A stretch of 64,000 nucleotides of DNA from Gp6-AA40 sp035571515 (GCA_035571515.1 DATNCQ010000178.1:1-64000), one strand, 5' to 3'. Positions 41,623 to 51,337 are shown, counted from the first letter of the stretch. Numbers and translations are program-made. The notes: generated from the sequence alone by a model not told the origin.

Positions 41623-44583
41623 ATGCAGTCACTTCGGGTCTCCGGTGGTCTGGCCTTCGTATGTTGGACGTTCGTCGCCGCGCCTGCCGGTGCGCAGACC
41701 GCGCTGAGCGGCAGTATCGCCGGTGTCGTGCGCGACGCGTCGGGTGGCGTGCTGCCCGGCGTGACCGTTGAAGCGTCGAGCCCCGCGCTCATCGAGCGGG
41801 CGCGGACGGTCACGACCGACGACAACGGCGTCTACCGGATCGTCAGCCTCGTCCCGGGCGTCTACAGCGTCACGTTCTCGCTGGCAGGGTTCGGCACCGT
41901 GAGGCGCGACGGTGTGGAGCTGACCACCGGCTTCACCGCGCAGGTCAGCACTGAGCTCAGTGTCGGCGCGGTCGAGGAGACCGTGACGGTGTCCGGCGCG
42001 GCGCCCCTCGTCGACACGCAGAACGTGATGTCGCGGAACGTCTTCTCGGACACGGTGCTCGATCAGCTGCCGATCGCGAAGACGATCCGCAGCTACGCCC
42101 CGCTCATCGTCGGCGCGACGATGGCCGCCACGAGTCAGGACGTTGGAGGCAATCGCGGCGAAGCGAACACCTCGATTGGCATTCACGGCGGCAAGGGGAC
42201 GGACATGCTGTACACGGTCAACGGCCTGCGGCCCGCGAGCATGATGAATCAGGGCGGCGGCAGCCGCACCTACTCGATCAACGCGGCGACCGCGCAGGAA
42301 ATCACGTTCCAGACCGGTGGCATTTCAGCGGAAAGCGAGACGGGCGGGATCGTGATGAACGTCGTGCCGAAGGAAGGGGGCAACACGTTCACCGGATACG
42401 TCAACGTCGCGTTCGCCGATGCGGCGCTGCAGGGTACCAACACGACGCCGGAGCTCCTGGCGCGTGGGCTGATTGCGCCGCTCAAGATTCGGAAGATTTA
42501 CGACGTCAATCCCGCGGTCGGCGGCAGGCTCGTGCGCGATCGGCTGTGGTTCTTCGTGTCGCAGCGGACGTGGGACAGTCAGTCGCCGAGTCCGACGCCG
42601 GGCAATTACTACAACAAGACCCAGGGGACGGCGGTCTACACACCCGACTTCGACCGTCCCTTCTATCGCCGCAACCCGCGGCGCAGCAACGCGCTGCGTC
42701 TCACGCTGCAGGCAACGGCGAAGCAGAAGGTGACGATTGCCGACGACCTGCAGCGCAATTGCAATTGTCCGCAGCTGCAGGCGAACGCGGCGCCAGAGGC
42801 GCTGGGCTATCACCAGTACCACGAGAACTTCGCCGACGGCGCCTGGACCTATACGGCGACCAGCCGGCTGCTGTTCGAGGCCGCTGCTGCCAACTACACC
42901 GCCCGCTACAACTACGATCCGATCGAGGGGATGACGTTCTCGCTGCGCGAGGTCGGGGTCACGGAGCTGTCAACCGGCTACCGGTTCAACTCGCGCGCCA
43001 CGGCGACGAACACCGATGGCGGCTACGGGACGATTACGCACAACCAGACGAACGGCCGCTTCGCGACCTCCTACGTTACCGGCTCGCATGCGTTCAAGAC
43101 CGGCGTCTATGCGCAGATCGGCAAACGCGTGCACCAGTCGTTCATGATCGGCGATCGCAATTACACGGTGAGGAACGGCGCCCCGACGCAGGTGACGATC
43201 TTCGCGTCGCCCGCGGTGAACAACAACCGCCTGATCAATCTCGGCCTCTATACGCAGGATCAGTGGACCGTGCAGCAGCTGACGCTGAACCTCGGCGTCC
43301 GCTTCGACTATCTGAACGCCTGGGATCCGGCGCAGTCAGCCGCCGCAGGCGTCTTCGTCCCGGCGCGAAACTATCCGCAAGCGAAGAATCTGCCGCACTA
43401 CACGGATCTGAGCCCGCGGCTCGGTGCCGCGTACGATCTGTTCGGCAACGGCAAGACCGCCGTGAAAGCGACGCTGGGACGATACGTGACGCTGGTCGGC
43501 GCCAATCTCGCGCAGCTCTGGCACCCGGCAAACCAGCAGGTGAACAGCGCCAACCGCACGTGGGCTGATACCAACGCCAACTTCGTTCCCGACTGCGACC
43601 TGGTACTGCCCGCCGCCAACGGCGAATGCGGTCCGCTGTCGACGGCACGGTTTGGCTTGTCGACCAACGAAACGCGGCTCGGCGCCGACGCGTTTACCGG
43701 TTTCGGTAACCGTGGCTACAACTGGCAGGGCTCCCTCGCGCTGCAGCACGAGCTGCGTCCCGGCCTCTCGCTCAACGTCGCCTACTTCCGCACGTGGTAC
43801 GGAAACTTCATGGTCACCGACAACCTCGCCATCGGCCCGGGCGACTTTTCGACGTACTGCATCACCGCTCCCTCGAGCCCGGCGCTGCCGGGCGGCAGCG
43901 GCGGCGAAATCTGCGGCCTCTATGACATTCGCCCGGAGAAGTTCGGCATCAACGACAATCTCGTGACGCTCGCGTCGAACTACGGAAAACAGAGCGAGGT
44001 GTACAACGGCATCGACGTGACGACGAACTTCCGCTTTGGTCGCGGCGGACTGCTGTCGGGTGGCGTCGGCACGGGCCGGACGATCACCAGCAACTGCGAC
44101 GTGCTGATGGACAATCCGCAGGCGCGGTTCTGCCGCGTGACGCTGCCATTTGCCGGCCAGACGCAGCTGAAGATCTCCGGTGCCTACCCGCTGAAGTGGG
44201 ACGTCGAGGCCAGCGCGACCTACCAGGACCTCCCGGGCATCCCGATGACGGCGAGCTACGTCGTCGGCAATGCGGAGGCGCGTGCGTCGCTGGGACGCAA
44301 CTTCGGTGCGTGCGGTGCGGCTGCCACCTGCACGGCGACGTCGACCGTCGAGCTGATCGAGCCGAACACGCTGCGCGAGCCGCGTATCCGCCAGCTCGAC
44401 GTGCGCGTCTCCAAGCGCCTGCGGATCGGGCGCTACCGTGTGCAAGGGAATTTCGACGCCTACAACGCGCTCAACGCCAGTTCGATTCTCTCGATCAACA
44501 CCCGCTACGGCGCCGCGTGGCGGCAGCCCACCGAGATCCTGGCTGCTCGGACGTTCAAGCTTGGTGCGACGTTCAGCTTCTGA
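41623..44583 (+). CDS. TonB-dependent receptor, Oar-like, second copy
   Basis: A 986-residue outer-membrane receptor: signal peptide to PAGAQ, then the carboxypeptidase-regulatory-like domain (LSGSIAGVVRDASGGVLPGV). A plug follows with VTVSGAAPLVDTQNVMSRNV and LPIAKTIRSYAPL, and then the barrel, ending in Phe (LGATFSF). The plug Gly/Asn motif differs from the receptor at 26316 (which has LPVNGRNFLDL), so the two belong to different substrate subgroups. GGAGGACGCC precedes the ATG. The following 2-hydroxyacid dehydrogenase gene starts 21 bases after the stop and may act on material taken up. Confidence 0.93.
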   Translation: MQSLRVSGGLAFVCWTFVAAPAGAQTALSGSIAGVVRDASGGVLPGVTVEASSPALIERARTVTTDDNGVYRIVSLVPGVYSVTFSLAGFGTVRRDGVELTTGFTAQVSTELSVGAVEETVTVSGAAPLVDTQNVMSRNVFSDTVLDQLPIAKTIRSYAPLIVGATMAATSQDVGGNRGEANTSIGIHGGKGTDMLYTVNGLRPASMMNQGGGSRTYSINAATAQEITFQTGGISAESETGGIVMNVVPKEGGNTFTGYVNVAFADAALQGTNTTPELLARGLIAPLKIRKIYDVNPAVGGRLVRDRLWFFVSQRTWDSQSPSPTPGNYYNKTQGTAVYTPDFDRPFYRRNPRRSNALRLTLQATAKQKVTIADDLQRNCNCPQLQANAAPEALGYHQYHENFADGAWTYTATSRLLFEAAAANYTARYNYDPIEGMTFSLREVGVTELSTGYRFNSRATATNTDGGYGTITHNQTNGRFATSYVTGSHAFKTGVYAQIGKRVHQSFMIGDRNYTVRNGAPTQVTIFASPAVNNNRLINLGLYTQDQWTVQQLTLNLGVRFDYLNAWDPAQSAAAGVFVPARNYPQAKNLPHYTDLSPRLGAAYDLFGNGKTAVKATLGRYVTLVGANLAQLWHPANQQVNSANRTWADTNANFVPDCDLVLPAANGECGPLSTARFGLSTNETRLGADAFTGFGNRGYNWQGSLALQHELRPGLSLNVAYFRTWYGNFMVTDNLAIGPGDFSTYCITAPSSPALPGGSGGEICGLYDIRPEKFGINDNLVTLASNYGKQSEVYNGIDVTTNFRFGRGGLLSGGVGTGRTITSNCDVLMDNPQARFCRVTLPFAGQTQLKISGAYPLKWDVEASATYQDLPGIPMTASYVVGNAEARASLGRNFGACGAAATCTATSTVELIEPNTLREPRIRQLDVRVSKRLRIGRYRVQGNFDAYNALNASSILSINTRYGAAWRQPTEILAARTFKLGATFSF

Positions 44584-44603
44584 TCACGTGGCGGCGCGCC
44601 ACC

Positions 44604-45536
44604 ATGCCACTCATCGTCATCGCGGATGACGCGCCGCCCGTCCTGTCGCGCAGCGACGCCATCGGGCAGCTGCGCGACAGCGAGCATCGTCTCTACACGA
44701 CGCTGCCCGCGGATTCCCGCGAGCTGGTGGCGCGCATCGCGGACGCCGACGCGGTGATCAATATCCGGGCGTCCACGCGGTTCACGGCGGACGTCCTGGC
44801 GGGGTGTCCACAGCTGCGGCTGATTTCGATCTGGGGAACGGGTACAGATCATGTCGATCTCACGGCGGCGAAAGGGCGCGGCATCACGGTGACCAATACG
44901 CCCGCGGTGTCGGCGATCGCGGTCGCCGAACACGCGGTGGCGCTGATGTTCGCCGTCGCCAGGCAGACCGTCAACGTGGATCGGGCCGTCAGGGACGGTG
45001 GATGGCCGCGCGCCATGGTGCAGCAGCTGCACGGGAAGACGCTGGGGGTGATCGGCACCGGTGCCATCGGCCGCGAGGTCGCCCGGCTCGGCGCCGGCAT
45101 CGGCATGCGCGTCATCGCCTGGTCGTTCCACCAGCGCGGCGATTATGCGTGGGTGACGCTCGAGGATCTGTTCCGGCGCGCCGACGTCGTCAGCGTGCAC
45201 GTGCGGCAGTCGCCGGAGACGCTCGGAATGATTCGGGCGGAGCACTTCGGGCTGATGAAGCCGGGCGCCATCTTCATCAATACGGCACGCGGGCGCATCG
45301 TCGTGGAGCAGGATCTCGTCGACGCACTCCGCGGGCAGCGGATCGCCGGGGCAGGTCTCGACGTCTTCGAGACAGAGCCGCTGCCCATGGATTCGCCGCT
45401 GCGCCTGCTGCCGAACGTCGTGCTGACGCCGCATGCGGGCGGCATCACGCGCGAAGCCACGGAGGCGGGGCTGACGATGGCCATCGACAATGTCCTGGCG
45501 TTCAGAGCCGGGACGCCCGTCCATGTCGTGAATTGA
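44604..45536 (+). CDS. D-isomer-specific 2-hydroxyacid dehydrogenase
   Basis: A 310-residue cytoplasmic enzyme reversibly reducing a 2-oxoacid to a D-2-hydroxyacid with NAD(P)H. The Rossmann motif is GVIGTGAIGREVARLG (about 148-163). Catalytic Arg is in INTARGRIVVE, Glu in LDVFETEPL and His in LTPHAGG. It resembles phosphoglycerate/glyoxylate reductase-type members without the C-terminal ACT domain, so serine biosynthesis is unlikely. ATG 44604 lies 21 bases after the TonB receptor stop and is probably co-transcribed. Confidence 0.88.
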   Translation: MPLIVIADDAPPVLSRSDAIGQLRDSEHRLYTTLPADSRELVARIADADAVINIRASTRFTADVLAGCPQLRLISIWGTGTDHVDLTAAKGRGITVTNTPAVSAIAVAEHAVALMFAVARQTVNVDRAVRDGGWPRAMVQQLHGKTLGVIGTGAIGREVARLGAGIGMRVIAWSFHQRGDYAWVTLEDLFRRADVVSVHVRQSPETLGMIRAEHFGLMKPGAIFINTARGRIVVEQDLVDALRGQRIAGAGLDVFETEPLPMDSPLRLLPNVVLTPHAGGITREATEAGLTMAIDNVLAFRAGTPVHVVN

Positions 45537-45543
45537 GAACGAC

Positions 45544-47319
45544 CTACGGCACCGCAAACACCCAGATCGCGCCTCCCTCAGGCACTTCCGGGTATGCGCC
45601 GCGTGTCAGCGTGTTCAGCCGAGCCTGCATGCCGCGCGAGTCGATGCCCCAACCCGACTGCACGGCGATGTATTGCTTGCCGTCGATGGTGTACGACGCG
45701 GCCGGACCGATGATGCCGGAGTTGGTGGGAAACTCCCACAACAGGGCGCCTGTCGCGGCGTCGAATGCGTGCAGCTTGCGATCGTTGGTCCCTCCGCTGA
45801 ACACGAGGCCGCCGCCGGTGGCCAGCATGGATCCCCAGTTCGTCGACGTGGGATAGGTGTGGGTCCACGCACGTATGCCCGTATCCACGTTCCACGCCTG
45901 CACCTCGCCGACGTGGTCGGCGCCGGGCGCGAGCAGGAGAGCGGTTGTGGCGCCGATGAACCGGCTGCCTGGCTCGTACGCGACCCTGGCGCCGGTTATC
46001 GTGTCGCAGAGATTCTCGTTCGCCGGGATGTAGATCATCCGTGTGTTCGGGCTGAACGCGATGGGCGGCCAGTTCTTGCCACCCCAGTGTGATGGACAGA
46101 TGTTGTCCGCGCGCTTTCCCGTCCCGGGCTTGCGGGCGGGATCGACATCCGGACGCCCCGTCTTCGGATCCAGGCTTCTGAAGACGTTCTGCTTTACATA
46201 CGGCACGCCCTGGACGAACGCGATCGGGCCGGCGCTCCGCTCGAGAAACCACAGATAGCCGTCGCGCGCGACGTCGATCAGTCCCTTGACGGTTCGACCG
46301 TTGCGCTGATAGTCGACGAGGATCGGCGGCGACACCTCGTCCCAATCCCACGAGTCGTTCGGATGGTACTGATGGTGACCGGTGATGCGACCGGTCCTCA
46401 CATCGATCGCGACCGTGGACGACGTGTACAGGTTGTCGCCCGGCCGCTGATCGCCCATCCACGGCCCACCGTTGCCGGTGCCCCAGAAGGCCAGATGCGT
46501 ATCGGGATCGTAGTTGGCGGTCACCCAGATGGAGCCGCCGCCGGTCTTCCACTGATTGCCCTTGGGCCACGTCTCGCTCCCTGGCTCACCAGGCGCAGGC
46601 ACCGTGTACGTTTTCCAGGCCGGCCGGCCTGTCTCGGCGTCGTAGGCGGCGACGAATCCGCGAATGCCCAACTCGCCGCCCGACGTGCCGACCATCACGC
46701 GGCCTTCGGCGACGAGCGGCGCGAGCGACATGTAGTACCCGTTCTGGTTCTCCGCGACGTCGGCCGTCCAGACTTCCTTCCCGGTGCGCGCGTCGAGCGC
46801 CACGAGCACCGCTTCGTTCGCCGCCACGAAGACCTTGTCGCCGTACAGCGCCACGCCTCGCGACGTCGGATGGAGGGTCACCGCGTCCTCTGGAACCGGT
46901 CGACGGTAGCGCCACAGCAGTTGTCCGGACTTCGCGTCGATCGCGACCACCTGGTTGCCGGGCGTCGCCACGAACATCACGCCGTTGTTCACGAGCGGGG
47001 GTGCTTCGTGGCCGTTTGGAACGGCAGTCGAAAACACCCAGACGGGTTGCAGCCGGGCGACATTGGACGTCGTGATCTGATCGAGCGGGCTGTAGCCCCA
47101 CCCGTCGTAGGTGCGACGAATCATCAGCCAGTCGCCGTCGGACGGCTTCAGCAGCCGCTCGGCTGTCACAGGCTGGTACTTCTGGAGAATCGCAGGCGTG
47201 GGCAACGGAGGCCCGGGTGGCACGGGCGGCGGCGCGCCGCGCTGTGCCGCGGGAAGCGCGACCATCAACCCGACCGCCGTGATGACGAACGCGGTGAACG
47301 AGCGTCGTGTGCATGTCAT
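45544..47319 (-). CDS. Periplasmic PQQ-dependent dehydrogenase (no heme domain)
   Basis: A 591-residue exported quinoprotein of the eight-bladed propeller type. ATG 47319 gives a signal peptide (RRSFTAFVITAVGLMVALPA). Blades carry tryptophan-docking motifs such as SGQLLWRYRRP, TGKEVWTADVAEN and TGALLWEFPTNSG, and HPNDSWDWDEVSPPIL is the conserved active-site strand of PQQ alcohol/glucose-type dehydrogenases. No CxxCH heme motif is present, so electrons must go to a separate acceptor. The Rieske protein gene just upstream on the same strand is the obvious candidate. Oxidised substrate is unknown. Confidence 0.88.
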   Translation of the reverse strand: MTCTRRSFTAFVITAVGLMVALPAAQRGAPPPVPPGPPLPTPAILQKYQPVTAERLLKPSDGDWLMIRRTYDGWGYSPLDQITTSNVARLQPVWVFSTAVPNGHEAPPLVNNGVMFVATPGNQVVAIDAKSGQLLWRYRRPVPEDAVTLHPTSRGVALYGDKVFVAANEAVLVALDARTGKEVWTADVAENQNGYYMSLAPLVAEGRVMVGTSGGELGIRGFVAAYDAETGRPAWKTYTVPAPGEPGSETWPKGNQWKTGGGSIWVTANYDPDTHLAFWGTGNGGPWMGDQRPGDNLYTSSTVAIDVRTGRITGHHQYHPNDSWDWDEVSPPILVDYQRNGRTVKGLIDVARDGYLWFLERSAGPIAFVQGVPYVKQNVFRSLDPKTGRPDVDPARKPGTGKRADNICPSHWGGKNWPPIAFSPNTRMIYIPANENLCDTITGARVAYEPGSRFIGATTALLLAPGADHVGEVQAWNVDTGIRAWTHTYPTSTNWGSMLATGGGLVFSGGTNDRKLHAFDAATGALLWEFPTNSGIIGPAASYTIDGKQYIAVQSGWGIDSRGMQARLNTLTRGAYPEVPEGGAIWVFAVP

Positions 47320-47335
47320 ATTGGCTCTCAGTCCT

Positions 47336-47357
47336 GGGCCGACCCGAAGGTCGGCCC
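47336..47357. repeat. Compact palindromic unit (9-bp stem)
   Basis: GGGCCGACC at 47336-47344 pairs with GGTCGGCCC at 47349-47357 around CGAA. It sits between the Rieske stop and the PQQ dehydrogenase start, where it could lower read-through or stabilise the upstream message. It is related in design to the units at 20245 and 61984. Confidence 0.6.
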
Positions 47358-47372
47358 CTGCGACCCCTTGCC

Positions 47373-47942
47373 TCAGGCTTCGAATCCCACGCGTGACGTG
47401 AACGGAGCTGCCACGACGAGCCGCCCGTCGACGAGGGTGAGCGGCAGCGCCGGCAGGCTTCGCGGCGCCGGGCCATCGGCCACGCGGGCCGCGTCTCTTG
47501 GATCGAACTTCGACTCGTGGCACTCACAGTAGAGCAACTGCTCGTCCGGCAGCCAGTTGCCCACATCGCAACCGGAATGCGTGCAGATGGCGGAGTAGGC
47601 GACGACCCCGTTCGCCGACATCGCGCGCGTCGCCTCGGTGATCGTGTCGGGATCGAGGCGCACGAGGAGCACGCGATTCAGACGCGAGCCGTTTCGTACG
47701 ACGCGATCGTTCGGCGTCATGCACCACGCGAGGGTCGGCGTGTCGTCCATCGGGATATCGTCCGGCGTGAGCGGCGTGAACGTCGTGTCGCTAGTGCTGA
47801 CCAGGAGGTCGCCAGCCGCGGGCCGCGATGCGCGCGCGTCCTGCGCGGCCAGGGGCACGGGGGTCAACCAGGCAAGCACCATCCCGGCGGCACCCTGTAA
47901 GACGGTACGTCGCTTGAGCGGCAGCATACGCGTGTGGTGCAT
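47373..47942 (-). CDS. Exported Rieske [2Fe-2S] protein
   Basis: A 189-residue protein with a twin-arginine signal (LKRRTVLQGAAGMVLAWL), used for export of pre-folded iron-sulfur proteins. The Rieske site is complete: CTHSGC and CECHESKF, giving the two Cys and two His ligands, with loop residues typical of arsenite-oxidase/soluble Rieske types. The acidic middle segment is variable. It is encoded directly upstream of the PQQ dehydrogenase on the same strand, so it probably serves as its electron acceptor in the periplasm. That pairing is inferred from position. Confidence 0.88.
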   Translation of the reverse strand: MHHTRMLPLKRRTVLQGAAGMVLAWLTPVPLAAQDARASRPAAGDLLVSTSDTTFTPLTPDDIPMDDTPTLAWCMTPNDRVVRNGSRLNRVLLVRLDPDTITEATRAMSANGVVAYSAICTHSGCDVGNWLPDEQLLYCECHESKFDPRDAARVADGPAPRSLPALPLTLVDGRLVVAAPFTSRVGFEA

Positions 47943-48034
47943 GGTAACCGAGGACAGGTCCCGATCATCGAACAGTCCGCGGTGCGCTTCCTGTAAAGTG
48001 TGCCAATCACGCTTTCGGATCGGAGGTTGAAGTC

Positions 48035-48649
48035 ATGAGCAGCACGATCTGGAGACACACGGCGGCAGGAATGTTTGTCATGGGCGTAGCGATGCCCCTC
48101 GGCGGACAGCAGGCGCCGAACGATCCCTCACCCGTGATGCTGCCCGGTCATCGGTACGATCTGCCGGCGACGCTCATTACGGCCGCCCAGATCGAGACGC
48201 ACAAGAGAAACATGATTGCTGCCAGGGAAGACGATGTTCCGATGAACATGGTCAAGGCGGGTGGCGGCAGCGACCGGCACCAGGTCGGCGTCAGCGTGGT
48301 CAATCGCAACAAGGGACAGAAGAACCCGAACTACGCTGTGCATGACGACGTCGCCGAGGTGTATTACGTCGTCGAAGGCAAGGGGCGCATGAAACTTGGC
48401 GGGAAGATCTCCGACTGGAAGCGCCGCCCCGTCAGCGCCGGCAACGGCAGGGGAAGCGCCGGCACGACGGCGGTCGGGGCCCGGGACGTGACGATCGCGA
48501 AGGGAGATGTCCTCATCATCCCGGCGGGCACGCCCCACAAGTGGGAAGACGCCGAGGAATTCACGAGCTATGTCGTCGTCCGCGTCGATCCGGACGGCAT
48601 CGCCCCGTTGATGGCGCTCGGGACGGCGAAGTTCACCGGTTCGAACTAG
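48035..48649 (+). CDS. Secreted cupin-domain protein 1
   Basis: A 204-residue exported protein with one cupin barrel: VHDDVAEVYYVVEGKGRMKL (first motif, with metal-type His/Glu) and GDVLIIPAGTPHKWED (second motif with His). A Gly/Ser/Arg loop separates them. GGAGGTTGAAG before ATG 48035 is a strong ribosome site. It is two bases upstream of a second, distantly related cupin gene, so they may form a heteromer or act on successive substrates. Whether it is an enzyme or a ligand-binding protein cannot be decided. Confidence 0.82.
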   Translation: MSSTIWRHTAAGMFVMGVAMPLGGQQAPNDPSPVMLPGHRYDLPATLITAAQIETHKRNMIAAREDDVPMNMVKAGGGSDRHQVGVSVVNRNKGQKNPNYAVHDDVAEVYYVVEGKGRMKLGGKISDWKRRPVSAGNGRGSAGTTAVGARDVTIAKGDVLIIPAGTPHKWEDAEEFTSYVVVRVDPDGIAPLMALGTAKFTGSN

Positions 48650-48651
48650 CC

Positions 48652-49143
48652 ATGACCAGGAAGCTGCTCCTTTCTGCACTGCTGGTCGTGATGGCCGTCC
48701 TCTCGCTGCACGACCTGGTGGGAATGGCCCAGGGCACGGTAACGCCGCCGGGCAGGTTCGTTCCGTCCGCGCAGTGGAAGAAGATGCTGGACGACGACAA
48801 GCCGGCGCTCGGAATTGTAGCGGGCCAGGCCGCCCGGATCGTGGAGCCCTTCGTCATTCGGCGCCGGCTCGACGGACCCAACAACGCAAGCGTCCACACC
48901 AGGGATGGTGATGGTCAGGACGTGACCGAGGTCTACTACATCCTCGAAGGCACCGGCACGTACACGACGGGCGGATCGATCCCCGACCCGAAGAACCGGA
49001 CCGCAGGGATCAGGGGAGGCGTGACGAACGACATCAAGCCTGGAGACGTGATCGTCATCCCGCCGGGAACGGCTCACTGGTTCAGCAAGATCAACGACCA
49101 CGTCACGTATCTCGAGGCCCGGTTCCCGGGCTCTGTCCGGTGA
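48652..49143 (+). CDS. Secreted cupin-domain protein 2
   Basis: A 163-residue exported protein (signal peptide about 1-26) with cupin motifs DVTEVYYILEGTGTY and GDVIVIPPGTAHWFSK. It parallels the upstream cupin but differs outside the barrel, which suggests ancient duplication. Its stop overlaps the GTG start of the aldose epimerase gene by four bases, so all three genes (48035-50276) form one operon of exported proteins. Confidence 0.82.
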   Translation: MTRKLLLSALLVVMAVLSLHDLVGMAQGTVTPPGRFVPSAQWKKMLDDDKPALGIVAGQAARIVEPFVIRRRLDGPNNASVHTRDGDGQDVTEVYYILEGTGTYTTGGSIPDPKNRTAGIRGGVTNDIKPGDVIVIPPGTAHWFSKINDHVTYLEARFPGSVR

Positions 49144-50276
49144 CCTCGGCGGCGCCTGCGCGGCGGGGTCAGTTGACGCCTCGTGTCGCGCTCGCCCTGT
49201 TCGCGGCCGGCCTGCTGTTGCACCCGCCGGTTGCGGACGCGCAATCCGGGGCCACCGCCGCGCGTCCTGGGCGCGGTGGGGTGGAATCCCGCTACGACGT
49301 CTCCCGGATGGGAGACGTCGTCATCCTTTCCGACACACGAACGGCGCTCGTCGTCCGCGTGCTCACGCCAGCGAGCAACGCCTACCAGATAACCGTAAAG
49401 GGCGAGGACGTCATTCGACGCACGTGGAACAGGCTGGAGGACATTCGCGGCCAGTTGGGACTGAACGGCGTGCCTCTGCTCTGGCCCTACGCGAATCGCC
49501 TGGACGAGCAGGCGTTTTACGCGAACGGACAGAAATATTCATTCGATCCCGGTCTGGGCAACACCGGCCGCGGCGCGATTCCCATCCATGGCTTTGTGAC
49601 GGGCGCTGATGCGTGGAAGGTGCTCGAAGCGAAAGCGGACGCGAGATCGGCGTGGGTGACGATGAAGCTGGACTTCTTCCGCATCCCGCGCTACATGAAA
49701 CAGTTTCCCTTCGCGCACACGCTGACGATGACGTACCGGGTGCAGGATGGCGCGCTCGAAGTGCACACGCGCATCGACAGCCTGAGCGACGAGAGGATGC
49801 CGGTGGCCATCGGTTTCCACCCCTACTTCCAGCTCACCGACTCACCGCGGGAGGACTGGCGAATCGCGATCGGCGCCAAGACGCATTGGACGCTCGAGCC
49901 GAACAAGCTGCCGACCGGAGAAACCGAACCCATCACGCGGTTTCTGCCCGACCCGACGCACGTGCTCGTGAAGGATGTCATGCTGGACGACATCTTCACC
50001 GACCTCGAACGCGATGAACGCGGTCGCGCGACGCTCTCGCTCATCGGCAAGGCGCAGCAGGTCGACGTGATCATCGGGCCGAAATTCACGACCGCGCTGG
50101 TGTACACGCCTCCCGCGCCTGCGGCTCCGATGCGCGGCTCCGTGGCGTTCGAGCCGATGGCGGCCATCACGAACGCGTTGAACCTCACGCAGAAAGGCCT
50201 CTACCACGACCTCCAGTCAATCGAACCCGGCGGCTCGTGGGAAGAGAGTTTCTGGATACGGCCGCATGGATTTTGA
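49140..50276 (+). CDS. Secreted aldose 1-epimerase-family protein
   Basis: A 378-residue exported protein (signal peptide to PPVADAQ) of the galactose-mutarotase fold. WPYANRLDEQAFYANGQKY, then IPIHGFVTGADAWKV and IGFHPYFQLTDSPREDW carry the His of the mutarotase site. The C-terminal Glu normally acting as base would lie in the VAFEPMAAITNALN region. Mutarotases interconvert sugar anomers; the exported location suggests action on extracellular sugars or lactones. GTG 49140 overlaps the cupin stop, giving translational coupling. Confidence 0.85.
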   Translation: MTSAAPARRGQLTPRVALALFAAGLLLHPPVADAQSGATAARPGRGGVESRYDVSRMGDVVILSDTRTALVVRVLTPASNAYQITVKGEDVIRRTWNRLEDIRGQLGLNGVPLLWPYANRLDEQAFYANGQKYSFDPGLGNTGRGAIPIHGFVTGADAWKVLEAKADARSAWVTMKLDFFRIPRYMKQFPFAHTLTMTYRVQDGALEVHTRIDSLSDERMPVAIGFHPYFQLTDSPREDWRIAIGAKTHWTLEPNKLPTGETEPITRFLPDPTHVLVKDVMLDDIFTDLERDERGRATLSLIGKAQQVDVIIGPKFTTALVYTPPAPAAPMRGSVAFEPMAAITNALNLTQKGLYHDLQSIEPGGSWEESFWIRPHGF

Positions 50277-50362
50277 CGCGCTTCTCGGCGCGCTCGACGA
50301 TCACCTGTTCGACACGACCGTTCCCGTGCTGGTACGGCGTCGGCCGTCTCGACCGGTGAACG

Positions 50363-51337
50363 CTATTCCGACCCCGGGACCGGTGGCGATCCTCGGGTGT
50401 GGAATGAGCTGACGGTCTGCAACCCCCACGCCTGTCCCTTGGCGCGCTCCGCCTGCGTCCAGACGACCGTCTTCCAATCCGGATCGAAGATCAGATAGCC
50501 GCCGGCGCCGATCTCGAACCGGTTGCCACCCGGCTCGAAGCAGTAGAGGAAGAACGTCTGCCCGATGTTGTGCTTGTGCGGGCCGGTCTCGATCGTCACG
50601 TCCGCGTCGCGGAGGATGTCGGCCGCCCTCAGCACGTCCTCGCGGCTGTCCATCATGAACGTGACGTGATGCAGCCGTCCCGATGCTCCGGTCCGGTCGT
50701 GCGTGATTGCCACGTCGTACGACTTGTTGGTCGCCGACAGCCACGCCCCCGCTTCCGAGCCGTCGTCGAGGATGATCTGCTCGGTCAGCCTGAGCCCCAG
50801 GAACTCGTGAAAGAAGCCGCGCGTGGCGGCGACGTCGCGCGCCAGGAGGTTGACGTGATCCAGGCGTCGCGGCGCGATGCCGCGCGGCACGTAGCGCTGC
50901 GGCTGGCTCTTGAACGCTGTCTTGACGTCGGGCGTCGCCTTGAACCGCTCGGTCTCCCAATAGAGCTCGATCGCGTGACCGTCCGGCGTGGCGACGCGAT
51001 ATGCCGGGCCATGCCCCTCGTCACCCATCCACGTGCCGACGATGCCGTTTTCGCCGAGATACCCAACGAGATGATGAAGTGTCTCGGGGTCTCGAACACG
51101 AAGGCCGAGATGTCCCAGGCCTGATGTCGAGTGTGCGGTGAGCTTGAGCGTGTGGCACTCGTAATCGCCCCACGCGCGCAGATACACCGAGTCACCGCGG
51201 CGCGCGGTCTCGTGCAGACCGACCACCGAGGTGAAGAAGTCCAGGCTGGCCTCGGGACGAGGCGTGAGGAGCTCGACGTGGCCGACGTGAGCCACATCAC
51301 CGAAACGGGGAACAGGCCTCTCCACGGTCCTTGTCAC
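50363..51337 (-). CDS. Extradiol (catechol 2,3-) dioxygenase-like two-domain VOC protein
   Basis: A 324-residue protein with two VOC domains. The C-terminal one holds the Fe(II) site of type I extradiol dioxygenases: His161 in RRLDHVNLL, the HH pair at 223-224 in LHHVTFM, and Glu275 in NRFEIGAGG. The N-terminal domain (VGHVELL, LGHLGLRV, HAIELYW) is the usual non-catalytic half. The reaction is meta-cleavage of a catechol-type ring. It overlaps the DUF1932-type dehydrogenase gene by four bases, suggesting that cleavage product and dehydrogenase belong to one pathway. Confidence 0.88.
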   Translation of the reverse strand: MTRTVERPVPRFGDVAHVGHVELLTPRPEASLDFFTSVVGLHETARRGDSVYLRAWGDYECHTLKLTAHSTSGLGHLGLRVRDPETLHHLVGYLGENGIVGTWMGDEGHGPAYRVATPDGHAIELYWETERFKATPDVKTAFKSQPQRYVPRGIAPRRLDHVNLLARDVAATRGFFHEFLGLRLTEQIILDDGSEAGAWLSATNKSYDVAITHDRTGASGRLHHVTFMMDSREDVLRAADILRDADVTIETGPHKHNIGQTFFLYCFEPGGNRFEIGAGGYLIFDPDWKTVVWTQAERAKGQAWGLQTVSSFHTRGSPPVPGSE

